A stretch of 64,000 bases of DNA from Roseiarcus sp963807735 (GTDB taxonomy: Bacteria > Pseudomonadota > Alphaproteobacteria > Rhizobiales > Beijerinckiaceae), in NCBI GenBank assembly GCA_963807735.1, contig CAWEDI010000053.1, positions 1-64,000 of the forward strand. The letters are read 5' to 3'. This document shows positions 1-12,553 of this stretch, in pieces (within the stretch, counting starts at the first letter, position 1; each line of letters opens with the position of its first letter). The position numbers were made by a program, and so were the translations under genes. Below the pieces are notes generated by a model, which did no database searches, was not told the DNA's origin, and saw nothing but the letters and a program-made list of their open reading frames with translations.

Positions 1-78
1 CTTTTCCTGATTTGCGAATCCCCTAAATGAGGACACCCCCTAGGGACGGCGGGTCTAGCGGCGCAGCATTGTAGCGAA

Positions 79-198
79 ATGGCGACCGCTTTTATGGCAT
101 TGGCGAAACCCTATGTCGACGAGAGCGTAGCTGCGCTTGATCGGGGTGAGTTCGTTTCGCTTGAAGAGCATAAGGCGAACAATGCGGGCGCTTCGTAA
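79..198 (+). CDS. Small ORF, possible antitoxin-like fragment
   Basis: This is a 39-residue reading frame with an ATG at 79 and TAA at 196-198. The frame is open back to a stop at 28-30, so a longer protein starting at a non-ATG codon is possible. The middle reads DRGEFVSLEEHKA. That resembles the C-terminal part of small RelB/ParD-like antitoxins, where a residue such as G is followed by E-(F/Y)-V-S-x-E-E. No toxin gene follows: the next gene, from 286, lies on the other strand and is a reductase. It is either a short orphan, a remnant of a toxin-antitoxin pair, or chance. The assignment rests on one short motif only. Confidence 0.25.
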   Translation: MATAFMALAKPYVDESVAALDRGEFVSLEEHKANNAGAS

Positions 199-285
199 GT
201 TCCTCTTCACCCGCGACCGACCGAGCGCCACACGGCGCTCGATCCGCTACCCGTGATGGCGACCGACAAAGGCGGCCCTTCGCCT

Positions 286-1266
<981 letters not shown>

Positions 1267-1332
1267 GGGGGTCTCCGTTTGCGCGATGGGACTGCGAATT
1301 TGTATACCGCGCCCGCAGGCGAAGGAGTTCAA

Positions 1333-4941
<3,609 letters not shown>

Positions 4942-4947
4942 GCGGCG

Positions 4948-5241
4948 TCATTCTTGCAGAGTGCACCACGTGCCGACGAGTTTGACGATCAGATCCTTCG
5001 CCTCCTCCCGTACGCGAGCCACCGATGCACCCTCCCAGTGCGCCTTGAACGCGGCGTCGTCGGCGTAGACCTCGTAAAGCAGAACCTTGTTTTCCTCGTC
5101 ACGCGGCCTCAGCACGTCGAACTGCAAGGTCCCGGGCTCGTCCCTCAAGCACCGGTCGCGATGCGCCATCAGCAGCGCGATTAACTCATCTATTCGCCCG
5201 GCGGCCAATTCGAAGGTTGCGACAATTGCAAGCTTGGCCAT
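4948..5241 (-). CDS. Antibiotic biosynthesis monooxygenase (ABM) fold protein, YgiN-like
   Basis: This is a 97-residue protein of the dimeric alpha+beta-barrel family. It shows the pattern seen in YgiN-type quinol monooxygenases: an early strand (IVATFELAAG), a helix ending in a Cys-containing segment, the EPGTLQFDV strand, and VLLYEVYADDAAFKAHW. The family usually oxidises quinols or helps in detoxification, but many members have no known substrate. It is convergent with the oxoprolinase gene and leaves only six bases between stop codons. Function beyond the fold is unassigned. Confidence 0.85.
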   Translation of the reverse strand: MAKLAIVATFELAAGRIDELIALLMAHRDRCLRDEPGTLQFDVLRPRDEENKVLLYEVYADDAAFKAHWEGASVARVREEAKDLIVKLVGTWCTLQE

Positions 5242-5406
5242 GCGTTCCCTGTCCCAAAAGCTCTCAGCCTATCCGCTCCCGAGTTTGCCGCAATCGGCGG
5301 AATTGTTCTCCCGACATATGACGATGTGGATGGCGGCCCCAAATTAACGCTTTAGCTTTTTGCATGCTTCCGTGGCAGCTTCCCTGAGCAATCCGGAGAA
5401 AGCGCC

Positions 5407-6762
5407 ATGATCAGCGTGTTCGAGCTGTTCAAGATCGGCGTCGGGCCGTCCTCGTCGCATACCGTCGGCCCGATGCGCGCGGCGGGCGCGTTCGTCGCCG
5501 GGCTCGCCACCGAGCGCGTGGCGTCGGTCAAGGCGACATTGCTCGGCTCGCTCGCGTTCACCGGCAAGGGCCATGCCACTGATCGCGCGGTGATCCTCGG
5601 CCTCGCCGGCGTGAAGCCGGACACGCTCGATCCCGTCGAGGCCGATGCGATCGTCGGTGCGGCCCATACTGCGCATACCCTCCCGCTCGCCGGACGGCGG
5701 CGTATCGCCTTCGACCCGGCGCGCGACATCGTGTTCGACTATGTCACGCCGCCGACCCACCATCCCAACACGCTGAAGCTCGCCGCCTACGACGCCGCCG
5801 GCGCGACCGTCGCCGACGAGACTTGGCTGTCGATTGGCGGCGGCTTCATCGTGCGCGACGGAGAAACCCTGGAGGGAAAGGCGGGGCCGGCCTATCCGCT
5901 GCCGTTTCGCGACGCCGCCGAACTCCTCCGCGTTGCGGCGGCCCACGGCGTTTCAATCGCCGAGTTGATGCGCCGGAACGAAGTCGCGGCGTCGAGCTTG
6001 CTCGCGGTCGAGGCCAAGCTCGACGCAATCCAGGCGGCGATGGATTCGTGCCTCGATCGGGGCCTCGGCCAAGACGGCCAGCTTCCCGGCGGTCTGAAGG
6101 TGAAACGACGCGCCAAAGGCATCTACGACCGGCTCAACGCCGACGCCGGCCGCAACGCCCGCGCGGCGCACGAGATCATGGATTTCGTCTCCGTGTATGC
6201 GATGGCGGTCAATGAGGAGAACGCCGCGGGTGGACGCGTCGTCACCGCGCCGACCAACGGCGCCGCGGGCGTTATCCCGGCGGTGTTGCGATACTATCGC
6301 GACCATTGCGCGGGCGCCTCCCGCGAGCAGATGCGGGATTTCCTGCTGACGGCCGCCGCGATCGGCGCCCTGTTCAAGCTCAACGCCTCGATCTCCGGCG
6401 CCGAGGTCGGCTGCCAGGGGGAAGTCGGCGTCGCCTCGTCGATGGCGGCGGCGGGCCTCTGCGCCGCGCTCGGCGGCAGCAATGCACAAATCGAGAACGC
6501 GGCAGAGATCGCGATGGAGCATCACCTCGGCATGACCTGCGACCCCGTCGGCGGGCTCGTGCAGATCCCGTGCATCGAGCGCAACGCCTTTGGCGCGATC
6601 AAGGCGATCGCCGCCGCTTCGCTCGCGCTGCATGGCGACGGCTTGCACAAGGTCTCGCTCGATCAGGTGATCGCCACCATGCGGCAGACCGGCGCCGACA
6701 TGCAGACGAAATACAAGGAGACCTCGCTCGGCGGGCTGGCGGTCAATTTCGTCGAGTGCTGA
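5407..6762 (+). CDS. sdaA: L-serine ammonia-lyase, iron-sulfur dependent, single-chain
   Basis: This enzyme deaminates L-serine to pyruvate and ammonia. The 451-residue chain has the N-terminal GVGPSSSHT substrate/anion loop (residues 11-19). It has three cysteines, C336, C378 and C389, in the exact C-X41-C-X10-C spacing that binds the 4Fe-4S cluster in this family. The last residue is Cys451, as in the 'tail-in-mouth' enzymes where the terminal Cys occupies the fourth iron in the resting state. The ATG at 5407 follows GGAGAAAGCGCC. It stands alone, with an MFS carrier gene 95 bases downstream. A catabolic role with the neighbouring oxoprolinase is plausible but inferred. Confidence 0.95.
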   Translation: MISVFELFKIGVGPSSSHTVGPMRAAGAFVAGLATERVASVKATLLGSLAFTGKGHATDRAVILGLAGVKPDTLDPVEADAIVGAAHTAHTLPLAGRRRIAFDPARDIVFDYVTPPTHHPNTLKLAAYDAAGATVADETWLSIGGGFIVRDGETLEGKAGPAYPLPFRDAAELLRVAAAHGVSIAELMRRNEVAASSLLAVEAKLDAIQAAMDSCLDRGLGQDGQLPGGLKVKRRAKGIYDRLNADAGRNARAAHEIMDFVSVYAMAVNEENAAGGRVVTAPTNGAAGVIPAVLRYYRDHCAGASREQMRDFLLTAAAIGALFKLNASISGAEVGCQGEVGVASSMAAAGLCAALGGSNAQIENAAEIAMEHHLGMTCDPVGGLVQIPCIERNAFGAIKAIAAASLALHGDGLHKVSLDQVIATMRQTGADMQTKYKETSLGGLAVNFVEC

Positions 6763-6857
6763 GCGGCACGCCCGCCTTGCCAAGCGCCTGGTGAGGCGCA
6801 ATCCTGCACGCCGACTGCGACGGCGCGACGCCGTGCGAAACATGGCTCGGCGAGGAA

Positions 6858-8186
6858 ATGCAAAACACCGCGTTGCCGGCGAGTCCCCGCCTCAAAGCGA
6901 TCCAGCGCGGCGCGCTGGCCATGCTGGTCGTCGCCGGCGCGATCAACTACGTCGACCGCGCCACGCTTGCGGTCGCCAATCCGCTGATTCGCGGCGATCT
7001 CGGCCTGTCGATCGCCGACATGGGCTATCTCCTGTCGGCGTTCCTGTGGGCCTATGCGTTCTCGCAACTCCCGACGGGCGCCATGGTCGACCGGCTTGGG
7101 CCGCGCCTGCTGCTAACCCTCGGCCTTAGCTTGTGGTCGCTGGCGCAAGTGCTCGGCGGCCTTGTGCAAAACTTCGGTCAGTTCTTCGGCGCGCGCGTGC
7201 TGCTCGGCGTCGGCGAGGCGCCGCAGTTTCCGACTGGCGCGCGCGTCGTGCGCGATTGGTTCAACCCGCGCGACCGGGGGCTCGCCACGGGCATATTCAA
7301 CTGCGCGTCCTCGCTCGGCACGGCGATCGCGGTTCCGCTGCTGACCTGGCTGATGCTGAGTTTCGGTTGGCGGGCGATGTTCGCGATCATGGGCGTCGCC
7401 GGTCTCGTGATGGCCGCCGTCTGGTTCGCCGCCTATCGCAATCCGACCGAGGTTGCGCTTGACGCTGACGAAACGCGTTATCGCACCGAAGGCAATCCGC
7501 CGGGCGAACGCACGCGCGTGACCTGGCGAGAGTGGAAGCTGCTGTTCCGCTTCCGCACGACCTGGGGGATGATTCTAGGCTATTTCGGCTGCATCTATCT
7601 GACCTGGATCTACACCGCCTGGCTGCCCGGCTATCTGGAGATCGAGCGGCACATGAGCGTGAAGTTTACCGGCCTCGCCGGCGCGATTCCCTTCGCCTGG
7701 GGCGTCGTCGGCGGCGTCGCCGGGGGCTATGTCGCCGACTTCCTGGTGCGGCGGGGCGTGCCGCCGATGAAGAGCCGGCGCTACCCGGCGGCAATCGCGC
7801 TCACCGGCACCGCCCTGTGCACCGTCGCCGCGGCCTTCGTCTCCTCAAACGCGCTGGCGATCGGCTTCATCTCCGCCTCGCTTTTCCTGGTCTATCTCAC
7901 CAGCACCTGCGCCTGGGCGTTGAGCTCAGTCGCCGCGCCGACCAATTGCACCGCTTCGATCGGCGCGATGCAGAATTTCGGCGGCTATCTCGGCGGCGCG
8001 CTCGCGCCGACCGTCACCGGGCTGATCGTGCAGCATACAGGAAGTTTTGTGCCCGCCTTGGTGGTTGGCGCGCTGATGGGGCTTGCTTCGGCAGCGTCCT
8101 ATCTGTTCATCGTCGACCAGCCGATCACCGCGTTGGACATCGACGCTTTGTCGAGCCCCAGGGCGGAGCCGTTTGCGGCGCGCTGA
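6858..8186 (+). CDS. MFS transporter, anion:cation symporter-like
   Basis: This 442-residue membrane protein should have twelve helices. The first ends in INYVDRATLAVA, and the A-motif segment is GAMVDRLGPR. These are characteristic of the anion:cation symporter branch (glucarate, galactonate and hexuronate carriers). The ATG at 6858 follows GAGGAA. The next gene, an aldo/keto reductase, starts 24 bases downstream and is probably cotranscribed, which suggests uptake and first reduction of the same organic acid or sugar acid. The substrate cannot be read from the sequence. Confidence 0.9.
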   Translation: MQNTALPASPRLKAIQRGALAMLVVAGAINYVDRATLAVANPLIRGDLGLSIADMGYLLSAFLWAYAFSQLPTGAMVDRLGPRLLLTLGLSLWSLAQVLGGLVQNFGQFFGARVLLGVGEAPQFPTGARVVRDWFNPRDRGLATGIFNCASSLGTAIAVPLLTWLMLSFGWRAMFAIMGVAGLVMAAVWFAAYRNPTEVALDADETRYRTEGNPPGERTRVTWREWKLLFRFRTTWGMILGYFGCIYLTWIYTAWLPGYLEIERHMSVKFTGLAGAIPFAWGVVGGVAGGYVADFLVRRGVPPMKSRRYPAAIALTGTALCTVAAAFVSSNALAIGFISASLFLVYLTSTCAWALSSVAAPTNCTASIGAMQNFGGYLGGALAPTVTGLIVQHTGSFVPALVVGALMGLASAASYLFIVDQPITALDIDALSSPRAEPFAAR

Positions 8187-8209
8187 CCGATCATAACAGG
8201 AGACGTCGT

Positions 8210-9073
8210 TTGTCCGATATAAGCAAGGCCGGCGCGTTCCGGTTGGGCGACCGAACCGTCAAACGCATGGGCTATGGCGCCATGCAGCTTGCCGGCAAGG
8301 GCGTGTTCGGGCCGCCCAGGGATCGCGCGGCGGCGGTCGCTGTGCTGCGCGAGGCGGTCGCCGCGGGCGTCGATCATATCGACACCTGCGATTACTACGG
8401 CCCGCACGTCACCAACGAAATTATCCGCGAGGCGCTGCATCCCTATCCGAAGGACCTCCTCATCGTCACCAAGATCGGCGCGCGACGCGGACCCAAGGGC
8501 GAATGGCTGCCGGCGCTCTCGCCCCTCGAAATCACAAGCGCCGTCGAGGACAACCTGCGCAATCTCCGCTTGGATATGATCGAGGTCGTCAACTTCCGCA
8601 GCATGACGGGCGTCCACGCGCCGGCGGAAGGCTCGATCGAAGCGCCGCTCAGCGCGCTCGCCGATTGCCAGCGCCGCGGATTGATAAAGCATCTCGGCCT
8701 GAGCCACGTAACGCCGACGCAACTCGCGGAAGGCCGGCGCATCGCCGACATCGTCGGCGTGCAGAACATGTACAATCTCGCGCGCCGCGAGGATGAGGCG
8801 ATGATCGCCGCACTGGCGAAGGACGGCTTGCCCTATGTGCCGTATTTCCCGCTCGGCGGGTTTACGCCGTTGCAGTCGAAGACCCTTGATGACGTCGCCG
8901 CCGGTTTGCAGGCGACGCCGATGCAGGTCGCGCTGGCTTGGCTGCTGCAGAGGTCGCCGAACATCCTGCTGATTCCGGGCACGTCCTCTGTTGAGCACTT
9001 GCGCGAAAATCTGGCGGCGGCGGCGCTGAAACTTCCCGCCGAGGCCGTGCAGGCCCTCGACGGGATCGTTTAA
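8210..9073 (+). CDS. Aldo/keto reductase (YdbC-like) with Asn in place of catalytic His
   Basis: This is a 287-residue aldo/keto reductase. A TTG start at 8210 is preceded by CAGGAGA at 8197-8203, which decides the start; the frame is open much further upstream inside the transporter gene. Tetrad positions are D58, Y63 (HIDTCDYYGP) and K88 (VTKIG). The usual His is replaced by Asn128 in EVVNFR. The YdbC branch, which reduces pyridoxal-type aldehydes, shows the same Asn, so the change is a subfamily mark and not damage. It lies immediately downstream of the MFS carrier gene. Confidence 0.88.
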   Translation: MSDISKAGAFRLGDRTVKRMGYGAMQLAGKGVFGPPRDRAAAVAVLREAVAAGVDHIDTCDYYGPHVTNEIIREALHPYPKDLLIVTKIGARRGPKGEWLPALSPLEITSAVEDNLRNLRLDMIEVVNFRSMTGVHAPAEGSIEAPLSALADCQRRGLIKHLGLSHVTPTQLAEGRRIADIVGVQNMYNLARREDEAMIAALAKDGLPYVPYFPLGGFTPLQSKTLDDVAAGLQATPMQVALAWLLQRSPNILLIPGTSSVEHLRENLAAAALKLPAEAVQALDGIV

Positions 9074-9082
9074 CGCCGGTCG

Positions 9083-10297
9083 TCACCCCGCCATGGCCGC
9101 TTTCAGGTTAGCGTCGACTTTATCGAGGAAGCCTTCGGTCGACAGCCACTTCTGCTCCGGTCCGACCAGTAGCGCGAGGTCCTTGGTCATGAACCCGGCC
9201 TCGACCGTGTCGACACAGACTTTCTCCAGCGTCGAGGAGAACTTCGCCAGCGCCTCGTTGCCGTCGAGCTTGGCGCGATGCGCGAGGCCGCGGGTCCAGG
9301 CGAAAATCGAGGCGATCGAGTTGGTCGAGGTCTCCTTGCCCTGCTGATACTGGCGGTAGTGGCGCGTCACCGTCCCGTGCGCGGCTTCGGCCTCGACAGT
9401 ATTGCCGTCCGGCGTCATCAGCACGGAGGTCATCAGCCCGAGCGAGCCGTAGCCCTGCGCGACCGTGTCCGACTGCACGTCGCCGTCGTAATTCTTGCAC
9501 GCCCAGACATAGCCGCCCGACCATTTCAGCGAGGCGGCGACCATGTCGTCGATCAGTCGGTGCTCGTAAGTAATGCCGAGGGTGGCGAACTTCGCCTTGA
9601 ACTCGGCTTCGTAGACCTCCTGGAAGATGTCCTTGAAGCGGCCGTCGTAGGCTTTCAGGATGGTGTTCTTGGTCGAGAGATAGACGGGGTACTTGCGCAG
9701 CATCCCATAGTTCAGCGAGGCGCGGGCGAAGTCGCGGATCGAGTCGTCGAGATTGTACATGCTCATCGCGACGCCGGCGCCGGGGAACTTGAACACCTCG
9801 CGCTCGATCACCGTGCCGTCGTCGCCCTCGAACTTGATGGTCAGCCGGCCCTTGCCGGGGACCTTGAAGTCGGTGGCGCGGTACTGGTCGCCATAGGCGT
9901 GGCGGCCGATGATGATCGGCTGCGTCCAGCCGGGGATCAGCCGCGGCACGTTCTTGCAGATGATCGGCTCGCGGAAGATCACGCCGCCGAGGATGTTGCG
10001 GATCGTGCCATTGGGACTCTTCCACATCTCCTTGAGCTTGAACTCTTTCACCCGCGCCTCGTCGGGTGTGATCGTGGCGCATTTGACGCCGACGCCGCAG
10101 GCCTGGATCGCGTGCGCCGCATCGACCGTCACCTGATCGTTGGTGGCGTCGCGGTGCTCCACCGAAAGGTCGAAGTACTGAAGCTGGAGGTCGAGATACG
10201 GGTGGACCAGCTTTTCGCGGATGAGCTGCCAGATGATGCGGGTCATCTCGTCGCCGTCGAGCTCGACGACGGGGTTGGCGACCTTGATCTTGGACAT
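9083..10297 (-). CDS. icd: NADP-dependent isocitrate dehydrogenase (homodimeric, eukaryote-like type)
   Basis: This TCA-cycle enzyme oxidatively decarboxylates isocitrate to 2-oxoglutarate, making NADPH. The 404-residue chain opens with MSKIKVANPVVELDGDEMTR. It contains the substrate-binding SPNGTIRN segment and the YGDQYRATDF region, all standard for the alphaproteobacterial/mitochondrial type. GGGGAGACTCC lies just before the ATG. It is convergent with the upstream aldo/keto reductase gene, with nine bases between the genes, and is likely a single-gene transcript. Confidence 0.97.
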   Translation of the reverse strand: MSKIKVANPVVELDGDEMTRIIWQLIREKLVHPYLDLQLQYFDLSVEHRDATNDQVTVDAAHAIQACGVGVKCATITPDEARVKEFKLKEMWKSPNGTIRNILGGVIFREPIICKNVPRLIPGWTQPIIIGRHAYGDQYRATDFKVPGKGRLTIKFEGDDGTVIEREVFKFPGAGVAMSMYNLDDSIRDFARASLNYGMLRKYPVYLSTKNTILKAYDGRFKDIFQEVYEAEFKAKFATLGITYEHRLIDDMVAASLKWSGGYVWACKNYDGDVQSDTVAQGYGSLGLMTSVLMTPDGNTVEAEAAHGTVTRHYRQYQQGKETSTNSIASIFAWTRGLAHRAKLDGNEALAKFSSTLEKVCVDTVEAGFMTKDLALLVGPEQKWLSTEGFLDKVDANLKAAMAG

Positions 10298-10449
10298 GGA
10301 GTCTCCCCGGGAAGCGCGGCGCGCGTTAGCGACCTATAGCGCAGCGATTTTGCCCCGCAAAGCTAGGCTTTTGGGCAACGCGGGCAGCCGCCGCCTCGGG
10401 AGCGCAAGGTCGAAGTAGGGGTCCGCTGGCTAAATCTATCGTAACTTGG

Positions 10450-10475
10450 GGAACGCCGCGGCTGGGCGCCGGGTT
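10450..10475 (+). promoter_or_regulatory. Possible EcfG (general stress sigma) promoter
   Basis: GGAAC at 10450-10454 is followed 17 bases later by GGTT. The alphaproteobacterial general-stress consensus is GGAAC-N16/17-CGTT, so the -35 is exact and the -10 has one mismatch. It lies 34 bases before the start of a small secreted protein, a typical target class. This is a short motif with modest statistical support. Confidence 0.3.
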
Positions 10476-10508
10476 CTTAGGCCAGAGCATCGCCCAGGAG
10501 AATTTGTT

Positions 10509-10829
10509 GTGAGAGCGATTGTCGTTTTCGCCGCCACGTCCTTGCTGGCCCTGGCTACCCCCGCCTTCGCGCAGAACCCGGCCGCACACCGGCATTTTGA
10601 ACGGTCACACCCGCACGCGCGATATCGCGTCAGTGTCGCCCACAGAAGCCGGCCGCGATACGGTAGCGGCGACGTTTATGTAACCGAGGGCCGCGCGTCT
10701 GCGCCCGAAGTTGCTCTGCCGGCCTTCGGCTGGCGGCCGGAGGTTGAGGAGGAGGGGGTTGGCGCCGACCTCATCGGGCCCGGCTCCGTAGGAGAGACCC
10801 CGACTGGCCAGCACGACGTTTCGCGTTAA
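10509..10829 (+). CDS. Small secreted protein, unknown function
   Basis: This is a 106-residue protein. A GTG start at 10509 was chosen because CAGGAGAA at 10495-10502 precedes it. The N-terminus is a classical signal peptide (RAIVVFAATSLLALA) with a predicted cut after AFA, before QNPAAH. The mature part is rich in His, Arg and Tyr (HRHFERSHPHARYRV) and then becomes acidic. No domain is recognised. It is convergent with the radical SAM gene. Confidence 0.6.
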   Translation: MRAIVVFAATSLLALATPAFAQNPAAHRHFERSHPHARYRVSVAHRSRPRYGSGDVYVTEGRASAPEVALPAFGWRPEVEEEGVGADLIGPGSVGETPTGQHDVSR

Positions 10830-10853
10830 CCGTCGCGAAAGCCCCTCCGGCGG

Positions 10854-12392
10854 TCACTGCAACTGCGCCAGCACCCGGGCGACAAACGCCTCGCGCTCCG
10901 GCTTGCTGAGGCCGGGGACGTAGGTCTCGAAATTGTTGTCGTGGCGGTAGACCCCGCATGCGTCGCAGGGTTTGGGCGGGTCGGGGGTGTTCACCTGGGC
11001 GCGGAATCCGCGCATCCGTTCGCCGTTCCAGATCTCTTCGAGCGGCTGCTCGTTGAGATTGCCGACCACGGAGCCCGGCATGCAGCAGGCGTTGACGTTG
11101 CCTTCGCCGGTAATCATCACCCCGACCCACGGGAATTCGCACGGCTCGTGACCCTTGCGCCCCTTGCGTTTGGTGATCGGCAGCGGCGCGACGAAGCCGA
11201 CGCCCTTCCGTTGCGCATGGGCGTTCGCGGCGTCGTAGGCCGCGCGGTAGCCGGCGAGGTCGAGCATGCACGACTGCTCGGTCATGTCGGGCGTGAACAC
11301 CATGACATGCGAGATGCTGACGACGTCGATCTTGTGCTCGGCGGCGAAATCGATCGCCGGAATCATCGAGCTGAGGTTGCGCCGCATCATCACCAGCGAA
11401 AGGGTGGTCGGCAGCGTCGGCCGCAGGCGGTTGCGCAGCGCCATGAAGCGGGCGACGTTGCCGAGCACCTGCTCCAGCGGCCCGGCGCCCTTGCGGATTT
11501 TCGGGTAGTCGACGGGGTCGAAACTGTCGATCGAGAAGTTCAGCCCGGCGAGTTTGGAATCGAGCAGCTTTTGCGCGTTCTCGTCATTGAGATTGTTGGC
11601 GTGGGTGTCGAACCGCAGCGGAATGTCGAGATCGATCAATCGATCCAGCCATTTGCTCGGCGTCCGCCCCTGCGCATAGAGGATGTCGCCGGAATAATCG
11701 GCCGACATGTGGTCGAGCTGCCCGGTCGCCGCGAGGTTCTGAAACGTCGACCAGACCTCGGTAGAGATCTCGCGCGCCTGTTTGCGCGTCGGGCGCGAGA
11801 TGCAGTGGATACAATTGAGGTTGCACTGGGTGATCGGGCTCATCACGACCAGCTTCGGGTTGGCCGTCGGCGCCTCGGGCGCTGAGAACTCCTGCGACTC
11901 GAACAGGAATTTCGCCCGTCCGAGCGGGGTCCGATCGCTCGAAAGACGCGTCATGCGGGCAAAAAACATTCGCCCCTTCGCCGTCGTCACCGGGTCCCAC
12001 ATGACGTAGCCGCGACCGCCGCCAAGCTCCGCCTCACCGTCGATCTCGATGTCGACGACGCGCTCGGCGACGGGCTGGCCCAAACGATAGATGCGCAGCC
12101 GATAGGCGAACGCAGGCGTCTCCAGCAGCTTGATCTTCGCCCCGCTGAGATAATCCCCGTCGCCGCGGAAAACGCAGATAACCGTCGGCGCCGACACGCC
12201 GGGCAGCAGCTTCCGCCGAATCGCTCGCTTTTCGTTGCGGCCGTAGGCTTCGTAGTGGGTGAAGCCCGAATCGAGCGCGCCGACGCGGATTGCGTGGTCA
12301 ACGTCGGGATGCGCGCGACGGTAGAAACGCTCGTCGAACAGGGCCTTCGAGATCGCCACCTTCACGCGGCTTCCCAATGTAGCCATCATCAT
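10854..12392 (-). CDS. Radical SAM/SPASM protein with N-terminal PDV...HY...G module
   Basis: This is a 512-residue protein from the triple ATG at 12392, which has GAGG just upstream; starts at 12431 (ATG) and 12449 (TTG) are also open. C190, C194 and C197 form the CX3CX2C radical SAM cluster site (QCNLNCIHC). A C-terminal SPASM-like region has CC and CDAC cysteines near residues 430-490 and would hold extra clusters. Residues 18-56 (FYRRAHPDV then HYEAYGRNEKR) match the short module found in rhizobial polysaccharide and glycosyltransferase proteins. Residues 60-180 form a beta-rich domain I do not recognise. No precursor peptide gene was seen beside it. It may modify a peptide or glycan, but the substrate is unknown. 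Confidence 0.85.
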   Translation of the reverse strand: MMMATLGSRVKVAISKALFDERFYRRAHPDVDHAIRVGALDSGFTHYEAYGRNEKRAIRRKLLPGVSAPTVICVFRGDGDYLSGAKIKLLETPAFAYRLRIYRLGQPVAERVVDIEIDGEAELGGGRGYVMWDPVTTAKGRMFFARMTRLSSDRTPLGRAKFLFESQEFSAPEAPTANPKLVVMSPITQCNLNCIHCISRPTRKQAREISTEVWSTFQNLAATGQLDHMSADYSGDILYAQGRTPSKWLDRLIDLDIPLRFDTHANNLNDENAQKLLDSKLAGLNFSIDSFDPVDYPKIRKGAGPLEQVLGNVARFMALRNRLRPTLPTTLSLVMMRRNLSSMIPAIDFAAEHKIDVVSISHVMVFTPDMTEQSCMLDLAGYRAAYDAANAHAQRKGVGFVAPLPITKRKGRKGHEPCEFPWVGVMITGEGNVNACCMPGSVVGNLNEQPLEEIWNGERMRGFRAQVNTPDPPKPCDACGVYRHDNNFETYVPGLSKPEREAFVARVLAQLQ

Positions 12393-12553
12393 GCCGCCTC
12401 GAGCGTGGTCAGGGCGCGCAAAGTAATTCATGTCAAGTTTGACTGTCAACGCCGATTAGTAAAGATTTTCTGCGCAATCCATCGCGCGATGCTTATCGAC
12501 GCGTCATGGGTTTATCGGTCTGGCCGTGTCCATTGTTGGGCGCGATCACGGTT

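Noticed and set aside
1..78. Possible insertion-sequence end (TGAGGACACCCC near position 28)
   Set aside because: Only one short motif is present, with no matching inverted repeat or transposase in the window; too weak to call.
8338..8600. Loss of the catalytic His in the second aldo/keto reductase as evidence of decay
   Set aside because: The Asn at this position is shared by the YdbC branch, so it is a normal subfamily variant.
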